Numbered from the stretch's first letter, positions 1 to 9,218 are shown. The stretch is 64,000 nt of DNA from Scrofimicrobium sp. R131 (GCF_040256745.1 NZ_CP138335.1:1798001-1862000); one strand, 5' to 3'. Notes: generated by a model from the letters alone, not told the origin. Numbers and translations are program-made.

Positions 1-280
1 GGGGCGCTGTCGAACCTATCCTACCGACTGGCCCCGCCCGCCCGGAACGTGGCCTCGACAATAGGGTCCAGAGAGGTTAGGACCGGAGCCGCCGCCAGTC
101 GAGTCCCAAACATAATGGACCACTCACCTAGACATTTGCGACCATCGTTGTCAACGAATTAATCATGCCCTTGTGCCTAATTAGTAGTCTTCGCAGGTCC
201 AGGCCGCATTGCCCCTGCAACCATCGGTTTGGGCTGATCGCCACCACAACCGCGGTCTCCCCCGCCTGCCCGGGGACAGC
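1..280. other. Left-edge intergenic stretch, no gene seen
   Basis: I see no credible coding region here. Short open frames lack a ribosome-binding site and resemble no family. The stretch around 140-190 is AT-richer than its surroundings and could hold a promoter for a gene outside the window, but no -35/-10 pair can be assigned with confidence. The rpsI terminator follows at 281-312. Confidence 0.5.
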
Positions 281-312
281 AAAAGGCCCCCTCACCGATG
301 TGTGGGGGCCTT
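281..312 (-). terminator. Terminator after rpsI
   Basis: A perfect 9-bp inverted repeat, AAGGCCCCC at 283-291 against GGGGGCCTT at 304-312, has a 12-nt loop. On the minus strand the stem runs into a short T run. It lies 13 nt beyond the rpsI stop codon, as expected for a Rho-independent terminator of the rplM-rpsI operon. Confidence 0.85.
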
Positions 313-324
313 GCTGGCGCCAAT

Positions 325-816
325 TTAGCGCTTGGAGTACTGCGAGGCCTTGCGGGCCTTCTTCAGGCCGGCCTTCTTGCGTTCCACCGCGCGCGAGTCG
401 CGGGTCAGGAAGCCAGCCTTCTTCAGGGTGGCGCGGTTCGCGTCGCGATCAATCTCGTTCAGGGCGCGGGAAATACCCATCCGCAGGGCCCCGGCCTGGC
501 CGGAGATGCCGCCGCCGCCAATGCGAGCGATCACGTCAAAGCGCCCGTCCACGTCCAGCAGGACGAAGGGGGACCGAACCAGCTGCTGGTGCAGCTTGTT
601 GGGGAAGTAGTCCTCCAGGGTGCGGCCATTGATCTTCCACTGGCCGGTACCGGGGACCAGTCGCACGCGGGCGACAGCTTCCTTTCGCCGTCCCAGGCCA
701 GCGCCCGGAGCGGTGATGGACTGCCCGGCGCCCTGGGGGGCACTGGGGGTCTCGCTGGTGTACGAGCTGGGGGCGTTCTCCTCTTCCAGCTCGATTACTT
801 CGGTGGTCTCTGCCAC
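325..816 (-). CDS. rpsI: 30S ribosomal protein S9
   Basis: Small-subunit protein S9, whose C-terminal tail reaches the P-site tRNA. The 163-residue product has the family core [12 protein letters not shown], then [11 protein letters not shown] and [11 protein letters not shown], and ends in the basic tail [12 protein letters not shown] with the usual terminal SKR. The first 40 residues are an acidic, Ser/Pro-rich extension typical of actinobacterial S9. The start is GTG, with GGAG five bases upstream. It is the second gene of the rplM-rpsI operon, 36 nt after rplM. Confidence 0.97.
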   Translation of the reverse strand: MAETTEVIELEEENAPSSYTSETPSAPQGAGQSITAPGAGLGRRKEAVARVRLVPGTGQWKINGRTLEDYFPNKLHQQLVRSPFVLLDVDGRFDVIARIGGGGISGQAGALRMGISRALNEIDRDANRATLKKAGFLTRDSRAVERKKAGLKKARKASQYSKR

Positions 817-852
817 GTCTCTCCTCAGGTATGTGATTCGGTCGGCCAGAGA

Positions 853-1320
853 CTACTGGGCGATCTGCTTGATTTCGTAGGGGGTCGGCTGCTGCGATGC
901 GTGCGGGTGCTCGGCACCAGCGTAGACATGCAGCTTCTTCGCCTGAGCCCGGCCCAGGGAGTTGTGAGGCAGCATGCCGGTGACGGCCTTTTCAATGACC
1001 CGCTCGGGATTCTTCGCCATCAGCTCCCGGTAGGTGACCGACTTCAGACCGCCGGGGCGGCCGGAGTGACGGTAGGCCTTCTTCTGATCCAGCTTGTTGC
1101 CGGTCAGCACGACCTTGTCGGCGTTAATGACAATGACGTAGTCGCCCATGTCCATGTGGGGGGCGAAAGTCGCCTTGTTCTTGCCGCGCAGAATAGCCGC
1201 AATCTGTGCCGACAAGCGGCCGAGGACCTGATCGGTGGCGTCGATAACGTACCACTTCTTGTCAGCATCCCCTGCTTTGGGTGAGTAGGTGCGCACTTGC
1301 GAAACCTTCATTTCTTTCAT
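853..1320 (-). CDS. rplM: 50S ribosomal protein L13
   Basis: Large-subunit assembly protein L13, 155 residues. The family is recognisable from [48 protein letters not shown] and the MLPHNSLGR motif near the C-terminus. ATG at 1320 follows a GGTGGA-like ribosome site; an in-frame ATG at 1311 would give a product three residues shorter and nearer the usual 147. It is transcribed with rpsI from a promoter that overlaps the end of truA. Confidence 0.97.
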   Translation of the reverse strand: MKEMKVSQVRTYSPKAGDADKKWYVIDATDQVLGRLSAQIAAILRGKNKATFAPHMDMGDYVIVINADKVVLTGNKLDQKKAYRHSGRPGGLKSVTYRELMAKNPERVIEKAVTGMLPHNSLGRAQAKKLHVYAGAEHPHASQQPTPYEIKQIAQ

Positions 1321-1445
1321 CGTTGGAATCCACCGCCATCCGGCGGGACGTTAGCAGCGGATTCGCTGGAAGATAGCTGCGTGTGACCCGGGCGCGTCGG
1401 AAGCGAGTGGGAGAAGCCCCGAACGCAGGCCGCACAACGGAGTTA

Positions 1446-1475
1446 AGTCTAGCTACGGGACCGGGACTGGGTCAA
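1446..1475 (-). promoter_or_regulatory. Promoter of rplM-rpsI
   Basis: On the minus strand TTGACC (1475-1470) and TAGACT (1451-1446) are 18 bp apart, close to the vegetative consensus. The -35 box overlaps the truA stop codon. The predicted start gives rplM a leader of about 120 nt. Confidence 0.6.
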
Positions 1476-2380
1476 AGGCTTGGCGGAACTGTGCCCGATT
1501 CCTCACTGTCGCGTCGGCGGCGAGCCTCCCGCGCCCGTTCGGCCCACTGTTCACGAGGTGGATAGTCCACCCCGACTAGGGTCAGGCCGCGAGCCGGAAC
1601 CACCGGGACCCCCCACTGGCGCGAGGGGTGGCGCACCAGCTCTGCCAGCCAGTCCAGCGTCCGGTGCCCCCGCCCCACCTCGACCAGCGCCCCGACCAGG
1701 GTGCGGACCATCGAGTGACAAAAGGCGTCGGCCGAAACTTCCACCGCCAAGGTTCCATCCGCCTCGTCCCGGGTGACGGTCAGGTGACGAAGGGTTCGGA
1801 TGGTGGTGGCGCCTTCGCGGGGCCGACAAAACGACAGGAAATCCCACTCTCCACACAACTGCTGGGCTCCGGTGTTCATCAGCTCCTGATCCAGCTCGCT
1901 CGGACTCCACCAGGTGGACCAGCGGCTGGCTGGATCCCGGAGGGAGGACCGGTCGGCAATCCGGTAGCGATAGTGGCGGGCAGTGGCGCTGAAGCGGGCG
2001 TCAAACTCCTGAGAGACCGGAGTAATACTTCGCAGGACAATGTCACCGGTTCCACCGGGCCGCTCCGGAAAACTCCCCTGGCGCCAGTACCGGTCCTCGA
2101 GCCGGTCCAGGAGCCCCTGGAGGCGGCGGACGGTCAACTGGCCCGCCTCCGCCTCGTTCACGTCCAAGTGAGCCACCTGGGCGGCCGCGTGGACACCCGC
2201 GTCGGTCCGGCCCGCCACCGTCAGCTGGACCGGACGCCGCAAGACCGTGGCCAGGGCTTCCTCCAGGTCACCCTGAACCGTCCGTAGGCCCGGCTGCGCG
2301 GCCCACCCGTGAAAGAAAGTGCCGTCGTAAGCCAGGTCCAGGCGCAGGCGCTGAAGATCGGCCACGCTCAGTCCTGCCAT
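1472..2380 (-). CDS. truA: tRNA pseudouridine(38-40) synthase TruA
   Basis: Isomerises U38, U39 or U40 in the anticodon arm of many tRNAs to pseudouridine. The 302-residue protein opens with LRLDLAYDGTFFHGWAAQPG. It carries the catalytic aspartate, about residue 60, in the signature AGRTDAGVHA, and further conserved blocks FDARFSATARHYRYRI and FCHSMVRTLVGALVEVG. Its start lies 13 nt inside the end of the upstream ROK kinase gene, so the two are translationally coupled. truA close to rplQ is a common bacterial arrangement; here a kinase gene sits between them. Confidence 0.95.
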   Translation of the reverse strand: MAGLSVADLQRLRLDLAYDGTFFHGWAAQPGLRTVQGDLEEALATVLRRPVQLTVAGRTDAGVHAAAQVAHLDVNEAEAGQLTVRRLQGLLDRLEDRYWRQGSFPERPGGTGDIVLRSITPVSQEFDARFSATARHYRYRIADRSSLRDPASRWSTWWSPSELDQELMNTGAQQLCGEWDFLSFCRPREGATTIRTLRHLTVTRDEADGTLAVEVSADAFCHSMVRTLVGALVEVGRGHRTLDWLAELVRHPSRQWGVPVVPARGLTLVGVDYPPREQWAERAREARRRRDSEESGTVPPSL

Positions 2381-3129
2381 TCCCAGACTCGAACACCGCC
2401 GAAGATCCCCGCATCGTTGGGCACGATCACTACGTCGTCACCGATCTTTTCGAGGTGGCTCTGCGTGATCCGTTTGGAGTTGCCCCCGCCCAGGTAGAGT
2501 CGATCCCACAGGTACATCGGTCGGAGGCCGTCAACAATCCGGCGGACCCGGCGCGACCAGTGGGCGTCCCCCAGCCGGAGCCGCTCGTGCTCCCCAATGT
2601 AGGAGTCGTAGGTCAGGCCCCAGCGCACAAACCCCTGGGACACTTCCACGTGCGGAGCCAGGTGGCCTGAATCAAAAACGGCATTGCCCAGCCCGGTTCC
2701 CAGGGTAATGATCATTTCCAGCCCGGTCCCGGTGATCACCCCGGCCCCGGCCACCTCGGCATCGTTGAGCACCAGGGTCGGCAACCCCAACTGCTGATGA
2801 ACGGCCAACTGCATGTCGAAGTTCTTCCACTCTTCCACCAGGCCCGGAATCACCTTGGATCGGGGGCCGTCCTTGGTGATGTAGTGCGGGGTGGCAATCA
2901 CCCGGCCGTGGCGGATCATCCCGGGCATTCCGACCGTGATCCGGTCGGCGGCGGGCAGATTGTCAGCGTGGCGTTGGACGATCTCCACCAGCAGGTTCGG
3001 CGGCAGCGGGTAGGGGGTTTGGATCCGCTGGGCGGGGGCGGCCAGGTTCCCATACTGGTCCACCACCGAGCCTTTGATTCCTCCCCCACCGCAGTCGATG
3101 CACAGGGTCAATACCGGTTGACTGGTCAT
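2368..3129 (-). CDS. ROK-family sugar kinase, polyphosphate-glucokinase-like
   Basis: Likely phosphorylates glucose with polyphosphate and/or ATP. The 253-residue protein has an N-terminal phosphate loop, DCGGGGIKG, related to the ROK DIGGTxIKG motif; a VLNDAEVAG block with the probable catalytic Asp; and ITLGTGLGNAVF, close to the TLGTGIGSAL of actinobacterial polyphosphate glucokinases. LYLGGGNSKRI matches the C-terminal GGG-SK block. It lacks the ROK zinc motif, as do PPGKs. The ELGH block usual after the TLGTG motif is replaced by HVEVSQGFVRWG, so substrate and phosphate donor are uncertain. It overlaps truA by 13 nt. Confidence 0.8.
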   Translation of the reverse strand: MTSQPVLTLCIDCGGGGIKGSVVDQYGNLAAPAQRIQTPYPLPPNLLVEIVQRHADNLPAADRITVGMPGMIRHGRVIATPHYITKDGPRSKVIPGLVEEWKNFDMQLAVHQQLGLPTLVLNDAEVAGAGVITGTGLEMIITLGTGLGNAVFDSGHLAPHVEVSQGFVRWGLTYDSYIGEHERLRLGDAHWSRRVRRIVDGLRPMYLWDRLYLGGGNSKRITQSHLEKIGDDVVIVPNDAGIFGGVRVWEWQD

Positions 3130-3201
3130 GGCTCCATCGTAGTTGGTTCGGTCCGGTCCTTGCCCTCACCTGGGTCGGGTCAGCTGAGGCGCAAAACGCA
3201 A

Positions 3202-3234
3202 GTTGGGGGCAGGGCCCACGGCCCCACCCCCAAC
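3202..3234 (-). terminator. Terminator after rplQ
   Basis: An inverted repeat, GTTGGGGG against CCCCCAAC, has a further inner GGGCC/GGCCC pairing and a short loop. It lies 16 nt past the rplQ stop codon. The T run beyond it is weak (TTGCGTTTTG), so efficiency is uncertain. It separates the rpoA-rplQ operon from the kinase-truA pair. Confidence 0.6.
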
Positions 3235-3250
3235 GTGAAAATGCGTCAGC

Positions 3251-3763
3251 CTACTTGGCTTCTTCCGCGGCCTCTTCGGCTTCGGTGACCTCTTCGGTCA
3301 CTTCTTCGGCCGGTTCCTCCACGGTCGGCTCTTCCTTGGCGGCCGGCTTCGCAGCTGCCTTGGTAGCCTGGGTGGCTTCCTTGACGACGGCCTTCTTCGC
3401 AACCCGCTCGGTGACAATCTCAATCACTGCCATCGGGGCGTTGTCGCCCTTGCGGTTGCCCACGCGGGTGATCCGCGTGTAGCCGCCCTCGCGGGCCTCG
3501 TCGAGGCTGGGAACAACCTCATCGAACAGCTGGTAGACGGCGTCCTTGTCCCGCAGCTTCTTCAGGACGAGGCGGCGGGAGTGGATATCCCCGCGCTTCG
3601 CCTTGGTCACCATCTTCTCGAAGTAAGGCTGCAGAGTCTTCGCCTTGGCTTCGGTAGTGGTGATCTGGCCGTTCTCAATCAGCTGCTTGGCCAGGTTGGA
3701 CAGAATGTGACGCTGGTGCGACGGGCTGCCGCCGAGGCGGGGTCCCTTCTTAGGGGTGGGCAT
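3251..3763 (-). CDS. rplQ: 50S ribosomal protein L17
   Basis: Large-subunit protein L17, 170 residues. The N-terminal 115 residues are the conserved domain ([20 protein letters not shown], then [20 protein letters not shown] and [18 protein letters not shown]). The remaining 55 or so residues form an Ala/Glu/Lys-rich tail, which is common in actinobacteria and absent from E. coli L17. It is the last gene of the infA-to-rplQ operon, 35 nt after rpoA. Confidence 0.96.
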   Translation of the reverse strand: MPTPKKGPRLGGSPSHQRHILSNLAKQLIENGQITTTEAKAKTLQPYFEKMVTKAKRGDIHSRRLVLKKLRDKDAVYQLFDEVVPSLDEAREGGYTRITRVGNRKGDNAPMAVIEIVTERVAKKAVVKEATQATKAAAKPAAKEEPTVEEPAEEVTEEVTEAEEAAEEAK

Positions 3764-3798
3764 AATTGCTCCTGATTACTGTAAAGAGGTTGACAAGT

Positions 3799-4794
3799 TT
3801 AGATGGCCGGCGTGTCACTGAAGATCGAGCCGCCATCGGCATCCGCCCCGCCGGGCATCTGCGAGTCTTTGAGCACCATGCCCAGGGAGGCCAGGGACTC
3901 TTTGATCTCTTCGATGGACTTGGTCCCGAAGTTCCGAATGTCCAACAGGTCCGCTTCGGAGTGCGCCACCAGCTCACCGACCGTGAGGATACCGCGCCGA
4001 CGCAGAGCGTTGTAGGACCGGGACTGCAGGTTCAGGCTCTCGATCGGCAGGGCCAGGTCAGCGGCCAGCGTTTCGTCGGTAACGGTGGGGCCAATTTCAA
4101 TGCCCTCCGCCTCGATGTTCAGATCCCGTGCCAGGCCGAACAGCTCGACCAGGGTCTTGCCCGCGGAAGCAATCGCGTCGCGCGGCGCAATTGCCGGCTT
4201 GGTCTCCACGTCGATGATCAGCTTATCGAAGTCGGTCCGCTGCTCAACACGGGTCGCCTCCACCTTGTAGGTGACCTTCAGAACTGGCGAGTAGATGGAG
4301 TCCACCGGAATGAGGGACTTCTTCCCGTCCAGATCCTTGTTCTGAGCGGCGGTAACGTAACCGCGGCCCCGCTCCACCGTCAACTCAATTTCGAGCTTTC
4401 CGTGCTCGTTCAGAGTCGCAATGTGCAGGTCGGGGTTATGCACTTCCACGCCCGCGGGCGGGACAATGTCCGCCGCGGTCACTTCGCCGGGCCCCTGCTT
4501 GCGCAGGTACATCAGGACCGGCTCATCATTTTCCGAGGACAGTACCAGCTGCTTGACGTTCAGGATGATCTCCGAAACATCTTCCTTGACCCCCTCGATG
4601 GTGCGGAACTCGTGCTCCACCCCTTCGATGTAGATCGAGGTCACTGCGGCCCCCGGAATGGAGGACAGCAGCGTGCGGCGCAATGAGTTGCCCAGGGTGT
4701 AGCCGAAGCCAGGCTCCAGGGGCTCCAGGGTGAACCGGGACCGGTTCTCGTTCACAACCTCTTCGGTCAAAACGGGTCGCTGTGCAATGAGCAC
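3799..4794 (-). CDS. rpoA: DNA-directed RNA polymerase alpha subunit
   Basis: Nucleates RNA polymerase assembly and contacts UP elements and activators. The 331-residue protein has the N-terminal dimerisation domain with [20 protein letters not shown] and the insert domain with [10 protein letters not shown]. The C-terminal domain carries [19 protein letters not shown] and [19 protein letters not shown]. It starts at GTG with AAGGA upstream and ends in a short acidic tail. It sits between rpsK and rplQ as in most bacteria. Confidence 0.98.
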   Translation of the reverse strand: MLIAQRPVLTEEVVNENRSRFTLEPLEPGFGYTLGNSLRRTLLSSIPGAAVTSIYIEGVEHEFRTIEGVKEDVSEIILNVKQLVLSSENDEPVLMYLRKQGPGEVTAADIVPPAGVEVHNPDLHIATLNEHGKLEIELTVERGRGYVTAAQNKDLDGKKSLIPVDSIYSPVLKVTYKVEATRVEQRTDFDKLIIDVETKPAIAPRDAIASAGKTLVELFGLARDLNIEAEGIEIGPTVTDETLAADLALPIESLNLQSRSYNALRRRGILTVGELVAHSEADLLDIRNFGTKSIEEIKESLASLGMVLKDSQMPGGADADGGSIFSDTPAI

Positions 4795-4809
4795 GTTATT
4801 TCCTTTCTT

Positions 4810-4835
4810 CCCAGGGCCCGCTATATGACCCTGGG
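4810..4835 (-). promoter_or_regulatory. Hairpin in the rpsK-rpoA spacer
   Basis: CCCAGGG (4810-4816) pairs with CCCTGGG (4829-4835) around a 12-nt AT-rich loop, 15 nt before the rpoA start codon. A second small hairpin, TCCGC/GCGGA, is at 4842-4854. Their place beside the ribosome-binding region suggests mRNA processing or translational control of rpoA; this is inference. Confidence 0.35.
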
Positions 4836-4914
4836 GGGCGGATTCCGCTAGGCGGAGGTGAATGCAGCATTGTGAGTTGAACCGGACCCCGGTTCAGAGC
4901 TCGAGCGAAAGAAA

Positions 4915-5319
4915 CTAGCCGCGGCGACGCTTGGGGGGCCGGCAGCCGTTGTGTGCCTGCGGGGTGACGTCCTGGATCGACCCAACTTCCAGACCGGCGG
5001 CCTGGAGGGAACGGATCGCGGTCTCGCGGCCGGAGCCGGGACCCTTGACGAAGACGTCAACCTTCTTCATGCCCTGCTCCTGGGCCCGACGGGCAGCCGC
5101 CTCGGCCGCCAGCTGAGCTGCGAAGGGGGTGGACTTGCGGGAACCCTTGAATCCAACCTGGCCGGAAGAGGACGAGGCGATCACGGCCCCGGTCGGGTCG
5201 GTGATGGAAACAATGGTGTTGTTGAAGGTCGAGCGAATGTGTGCCTGACCGTGAGTTACGTTGCGCCGTTCCTTACGACGCGGCTTGCGCGAAGCGTTCG
5301 CGCGAGAGTTCTGAGCCAT
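4915..5319 (-). CDS. rpsK: 30S ribosomal protein S11
   Basis: Platform protein of the small subunit that helps shape the mRNA exit channel. The 134-residue product shows [51 protein letters not shown] and the C-terminal [18 protein letters not shown] signature. It is 37 nt downstream of rpsM. The ~120-nt gap before rpoA contains small stem-loops. Confidence 0.98.
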   Translation of the reverse strand: MAQNSRANASRKPRRKERRNVTHGQAHIRSTFNNTIVSITDPTGAVIASSSSGQVGFKGSRKSTPFAAQLAAEAAARRAQEQGMKKVDVFVKGPGSGRETAIRSLQAAGLEVGSIQDVTPQAHNGCRPPKRRRG

Positions 5320-5356
5320 TCGATTTTTCTCCTACAAGCTGAGGGGCGGGACCTGA

Positions 5357-5728
5357 CTAGGCCTTCTTCTTACCGGCCACGGTGCGCTTGGGGCCCTTGC
5401 GGGTCCGCGCGTTGGTCTTGGTGCGCTGTCCGCGCACGGGCAGGCCGCGCCGGTGACGCAGGCCCTGGTAGCAGCCAATCTCAATCTTGCGGCGAATGTC
5501 AGCTTGAACCTCACGCCGAAGGTCGCCTTCCACCTGGAAGTTCTGGTCGATGTAGTTCCGCAGTTTGACCAGGTCCTCTTCGGTGGCGTCCTTGACGCGC
5601 AAATCCGGGCTCACGCCGGTAGCGGCCAGAGTCTCCTGGGAACGGGTACGACCAATGCCGTAAATGTAGGTAAGCGCGATCTCCATCCGCTTTTCACGCG
5701 GGAGGTCAACGCCGGCAATACGTGCCAT
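5357..5728 (-). CDS. rpsM: 30S ribosomal protein S13
   Basis: Small-subunit head protein that bridges to the large subunit and contacts P-site tRNA. The 123 residues include [30 protein letters not shown] and the C-terminal [19 protein letters not shown]. It follows rpmJ in the infA-rpmJ-rpsM-rpsK-rpoA-rplQ order usual in Gram-positive bacteria. Confidence 0.98.
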   Translation of the reverse strand: MARIAGVDLPREKRMEIALTYIYGIGRTRSQETLAATGVSPDLRVKDATEEDLVKLRNYIDQNFQVEGDLRREVQADIRRKIEIGCYQGLRHRRGLPVRGQRTKTNARTRKGPKRTVAGKKKA

Positions 5729-5860
5729 CTGTCACTCCATAAATATCTCATCAGGGGTGGTCACCTCTGGCTCCGCTGAGCGGCCCCGGCCCCTGAACCG
5801 GGGGTAATTGGTTGGACCAATTTGCAGAGGTGCGGTGGGACCGAGTAGTCCCTGCGTCGG

Positions 5861-5974
5861 CTAGCCCTGACGCTGCTTGTGGCGTGGGTTTTCGCAGATC
5901 ACCATGACGTTGCCGTGGCGACGAATCACCTTGCACTTGTCACAGATCTTCTTCACGCTCGGTTTAACCTTCAT
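5861..5974 (-). CDS. rpmJ: 50S ribosomal protein L36
   Basis: A 37-residue zinc-ribbon protein beginning [14 protein letters not shown] and ending [10 protein letters not shown]. The CxxC pair plus the later Cys and His (VICENPRH) form the C+ zinc-binding type. The small size means it is easily missed. It lies 33 nt after infA and 132 nt before rpsM on the minus strand. Confidence 0.97.
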   Translation of the reverse strand: MKVKPSVKKICDKCKVIRRHGNVMVICENPRHKQRQG

Positions 5975-6007
5975 TACGGTTACCTTCCGCCGCTCGCACG
6001 GCAGTCT

Positions 6008-6229
6008 TTACTTGTAGCGGTAGACAATACGACCCCGGGAGAGATCGTATGGGCTGAGTTCCACGACAACACGGTCATCAGGAAGAATCCGGATGTAGTG
6101 CTGGCGCATCTTGCCGGAAATGTAGCCGAGCACAATGTGCCCGTTCTCCAATTCCACACGGAACATGGCGTTGGGCAGGGCTTCAATAACCCGTCCCTCG
6201 ACCTCGATTACTCCGTCTTTCTTAGCCAT
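6008..6229 (-). CDS. infA: Translation initiation factor IF-1
   Basis: A 73-residue OB-fold factor that occupies the ribosomal A site during initiation. The sequence is diagnostic: [40 protein letters not shown] and [17 protein letters not shown]. The start ATG is preceded by GGAGG. It is the first gene of the rpsM-rpoA operon, 137 nt downstream of map. Confidence 0.98.
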   Translation of the reverse strand: MAKKDGVIEVEGRVIEALPNAMFRVELENGHIVLGYISGKMRQHYIRILPDDRVVVELSPYDLSRGRIVYRYK

Positions 6230-6260
6230 ATCCTCCGCATGTCCTCTTCGGGTAGTTTTT

Positions 6261-6280
6261 GGGCGTCAGAAAGCACGCCC
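6261..6280 (-). promoter_or_regulatory. Hairpin in the infA leader
   Basis: GGGCGT (6261-6266) pairs with ACGCCC (6275-6280) around an 8-nt loop, about 30 nt before infA. On the minus strand it is followed by an A run, not a T run, so it is unlikely to be a terminator of the map transcript. It probably lies in the 5' leader of infA. Confidence 0.3.
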
Positions 6281-6366
6281 GATCATCTAGCTTACTGGAG
6301 GAAACCCCGCGACCATAGGCCCAGCGGGAGCAAGTGCGGAAAATCACCTCGCGTCAGAATTGACGC

Positions 6367-7209
6367 TTACAGCACCACCGGGGTGACGCCGAAGGGGGCC
6401 AACCCGGCCACTCCCCCGTCCGCTGTGGTCAGGACAGCAATCCCCTCGTCCAACACCGCCACCGTGTGTTCCCAGTGGGCGGCGGGAGCTCCGTCGCGGG
6501 TGAGGACCGCCCAGTGGTCGCTGGCCACCTTGGTTTCGATTGTTCCGGCCACCACCATCGGCTCAATGCAAATGACCAGGCCCGGCTCCACCTGTTCGGT
6601 GCGGCCGCGAACCCGGTAGTTGTAAACGGTCGGCTCTTCGTGAAGCCGGTTGCCGATCCCGTGCCCGGTGTAACCCTCAATCAGGCCCGGAGTCCAGTCC
6701 AGCCCGGCTCCCGCCTCGTCCACGTAGTCCTCAATGGCGGCGCCAATGTCACCAATCCGTTTGGCGGAGGCAACCGCAGCCACGCCCGCCCACATCGCGT
6801 TTTCGGTGATCTCGTCCAATTGCACCAGGCGCTTGCCGACCGTCCCGACCCGATGGGTGAAGGCGGCGTCGGCGTGCCACTGCTTGCCGTCCCGCTCCAC
6901 GTAGGCGCCGCAGTCAAAGGAAACCAGGTCCCCCTCGGCCAGGACCCGTTCATCCGGAATGCCGTGCACAATCACGTCGTTGACCGACATGCAGACGGTG
7001 GCGGGAAAACCCTGATAGTGCAGGAAGTTCGGCTTCGCGCCGGCGGCGACGGTGGCCTCGTAGGCCAACCGGTCCAGCTCAAGCAGACTGACCCCGGGAC
7101 GAGCGGCCTCGCGCAGGACACGATGCACCTCGGCCACCACCAATCCGGCTTCGCGCTGATAGCCGATTTGGGTGCGGGATTTGAGCCGACTCTGCTTCTG
7201 ACGCCGCAA
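6367..7209 (-). CDS. map: Methionine aminopeptidase, type I
   Basis: Removes the initiator methionine from nascent proteins. The 280-residue pita-bread fold enzyme shows the substrate-binding His in NDVIVHGIPD. The five metal ligands appear as Asp in VSFDCG, Asp in HADAAF, His in GYTGHGIGN, Glu in ICIEPMV and Glu in AHWEHTVAV. The start is TTG at 7209 with AAGGGG about nine bases upstream, inside the end of adk; adk stops two bases before. It is the last gene of secY-adk-map. Confidence 0.95.
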   Translation of the reverse strand: MRRQKQSRLKSRTQIGYQREAGLVVAEVHRVLREAARPGVSLLELDRLAYEATVAAGAKPNFLHYQGFPATVCMSVNDVIVHGIPDERVLAEGDLVSFDCGAYVERDGKQWHADAAFTHRVGTVGKRLVQLDEITENAMWAGVAAVASAKRIGDIGAAIEDYVDEAGAGLDWTPGLIEGYTGHGIGNRLHEEPTVYNYRVRGRTEQVEPGLVICIEPMVVAGTIETKVASDHWAVLTRDGAPAAHWEHTVAVLDEGIAVLTTADGGVAGLAPFGVTPVVL

Positions 7210-7211
7210 AC

Positions 7212-7787
7212 CTAGTGCCCCTTCAAAACCGGCAGTTCGAAGATGCGGGCGGTCACCTCGTCGATGGTGCCGACGCCGTCGACCACCGCCAGCAGATCCT
7301 GATCCGCGTAGTAGGTGGCAATCGGCTCGGTTCGCTCCCGGTACTCGGCCAGGCGGCGGGCAAAAACTTCCGGCTTATCGTCGGAGCGGCCCTCTTTTTT
7401 CGCCCGGTTCATCATGTGGTTGACCAGGACCTCCTCGGGAGCGTCCAGTTCAATCACCAGGTCCAGGGCCAACCCCTCCTGGGCCAGGATGTCACGCAAA
7501 GAGTGCGCCTGCGCCAGGTTTCGCGGGTAGCCGTCCAGCAGAAAGCCTCGTTTGACGTCGTCGGCGGTAAAACGCGCCGCCACCATCGGGGTGGTCACCG
7601 AGTCGGGCACGAACGTCCCCTGGTCGATGTACTTCTTGGCCAGGAGCCCCAGCTCAGTTCCGGCCTTGATGTTGGTCCGGAAAATATTGCCGGTGGAAAT
7701 GGCCGGGATCCCGAGCCGTTCCACAATTTTGGCCGCCTGGGTCCCCTTCCCAACTCCGGGGGCTCCCAGCATGACAATTCCTGTCAT
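7212..7787 (-). CDS. adk: Adenylate kinase
   Basis: Interconverts ATP + AMP and 2 ADP. The 191-residue protein has the P-loop GAPGVGKGTQ near residue 8, the AMP-binding block AISTGNIFR, GFLLDGYPRNLAQA and VIELDAPEEVLVNHM. The length and missing Cys cluster point to the short-LID, zinc-free form. The start ATG overlaps the secY stop by 4 nt (ATGA). Confidence 0.96.
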   Translation of the reverse strand: MTGIVMLGAPGVGKGTQAAKIVERLGIPAISTGNIFRTNIKAGTELGLLAKKYIDQGTFVPDSVTTPMVAARFTADDVKRGFLLDGYPRNLAQAHSLRDILAQEGLALDLVIELDAPEEVLVNHMMNRAKKEGRSDDKPEVFARRLAEYRERTEPIATYYADQDLLAVVDGVGTIDEVTARIFELPVLKGH

Positions 7788-9079
7788 TTCAAGAATCCTT
7801 CATAGTGGTGCTGCTGCAGTTGAGCGTTGATGTCCTTGACGGTCTGCAAGCCAACCGAAACCATAATCAGCAGCGTGGTGCCCCCGAATGGCATCTGCGT
7901 CGGGGCCAGGTCCAACGGAATCATGATGATCGACGGCAGCGAGGCAATGATCGCCAGGTAGATGGCGCCGGCAAAGGTGAGCCGGTTGACCACGTAGCGC
8001 AGGTGTTCGGCCGTGGGCCGACCGGCCCGGAAGCCAGGCACAAAGCCGCCGTAGCGCTTCAGGTTGTCGGCCACCTCGTCCGGGTTGAAGGTAATCGAAG
8101 TGTAGAAGTAGGCGAAGCCGAGGATCAGGACCGCTTCAGTCAGCAGGTACCAGGGCGAGGTCCGGTTCATGTTGACCTGGATCCACTGCGCCCAGCCTGA
8201 CTCCGGCGAAGCGAACTGTGCGGCCATGTTCGGCAGCATCATGATCGAGGAGGAGAAGATCACCGGGATCACGCCCGACATGTTGATCTTCAACGGGATG
8301 TAGGTGGTGGTGCCACCGTAGGTCCGACGCCCCACCATCCGGCGGGCGTACTGGACGGGAATCCGGCGCTGGGCCGATTCCACGTAGACGACCACGAGCG
8401 TGACCAGCAGGATCAGGACCACGATCACCAGCACCTTGGTCCAGCCACCGGAGCCGGCCCAGATATCGGCCAGCTGAGTCGGCATGGTGGAGACGATCGA
8501 GGTGAAGATCAGGAGAGACATCCCGTTGCCAACGCCGCGCTCGGTAATAATCTCGGCGAACCACATGATGACGACGGTGCCCGTGGTCATGGCCAGGATG
8601 ATGAACGCGTAGGTGGCCGGGGACCCGTTCGGGATCAGCGGCGAGGTACAGCCGGGGAACATCTGGCCGTTGATGGCCAACGTCAGCATGGTGGTGGACT
8701 GCAGGATCGCCAGGAACACGGTCAGGTACCGGGTGTACTGGGTGATCTTGGTCTGGCCCGACTGGCCTTCCTGGTACAGGTCGTCCAGGCGCGGGACCGC
8801 CACCCGCATCACCTGCATGATGATCGAAGCGGTGATGTAGGGAAGGATCCCAAGGGCGAACACCGACAGCTGCAGCAGTGCGCCGCCGGAGAACAGGTTG
8901 AACATGTCCAGCAGGCCGGTGCCTTCGGCCTGGGTGAGACAGGCATTGATGTTTTGCGAGGACACCCCGGGTGCCGGCACAAATGTACCCAGCCGGTACA
9001 GTGCCATAATCAGCAGGGTAATCAGGATCTTCTGACGCAGGTCCGGGGTTCGGAATGCCTGGGCGAAAGCGCGGAACAA
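7784..9079 (-). CDS. secY: Preprotein translocase subunit SecY
   Basis: The protein-conducting channel of the Sec translocon with about ten membrane helices. I place the start at TTG 9079, because AGGAGG sits four bases upstream and the product (start-FRAFAQAFRTPDLRQKI) then aligns end to end with the typical actinobacterial N-terminus MLTAFARAFKTPDLR. A TTG at 9109 would add ten residues. Conserved blocks include GVSSQNINACL, GMSLLIFTSIVSTMP, YTSITFNPDEVADNL and GGFVPGFRAGRPT. It is translationally coupled to adk. Confidence 0.96.
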   Translation of the reverse strand: MFRAFAQAFRTPDLRQKILITLLIMALYRLGTFVPAPGVSSQNINACLTQAEGTGLLDMFNLFSGGALLQLSVFALGILPYITASIIMQVMRVAVPRLDDLYQEGQSGQTKITQYTRYLTVFLAILQSTTMLTLAINGQMFPGCTSPLIPNGSPATYAFIILAMTTGTVVIMWFAEIITERGVGNGMSLLIFTSIVSTMPTQLADIWAGSGGWTKVLVIVVLILLVTLVVVYVESAQRRIPVQYARRMVGRRTYGGTTTYIPLKINMSGVIPVIFSSSIMMLPNMAAQFASPESGWAQWIQVNMNRTSPWYLLTEAVLILGFAYFYTSITFNPDEVADNLKRYGGFVPGFRAGRPTAEHLRYVVNRLTFAGAIYLAIIASLPSIIMIPLDLAPTQMPFGGTTLLIMVSVGLQTVKDINAQLQQHHYEGFLK

Positions 9080-9178
9080 GCTTCCTCCTCGTGTAAGTTT
9101 CGATGCCAAGAACTTGGCTCCACCCGCCAGATTACTAGGTAGGGCGGGTCAACGCTTAATTGGGACGGGTAAAAGTAA

Positions 9179-9209
9179 GGGAGGGCACCGATGTTGCCGA
9201 TGCCCTCCC
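9179..9209 (-). terminator. Terminator between rplO and secY
   Basis: GGGAGGGCA (9179-9187) pairs perfectly with TGCCCTCCC (9201-9209) around a 13-nt loop, starting ten nt past the rplO stop. On the minus strand TTACTTTT follows. It implies that secY-adk-map is largely uncoupled from the spc operon and has its own promoter in 9110-9178, where no clear -35/-10 pair could be fixed. Confidence 0.75.
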
Positions 9210-9218
9210 ACTTTTGTC

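Noticed and set aside
60-125. tRNA-like stretch near the left edge (GTCGAGTCCC resembling a T-arm)
   Set aside because: No acceptor stem or anticodon arm could be paired with it.
298-1284. Long plus-strand frames opposite rpsI and rplM, and similar antisense frames over most ribosomal, surface and translation-factor genes (for example 19584-22862 plus and 54350-56047 plus)
   Set aside because: They mirror the codon structure of recognised genes on the other strand and resemble no protein family.
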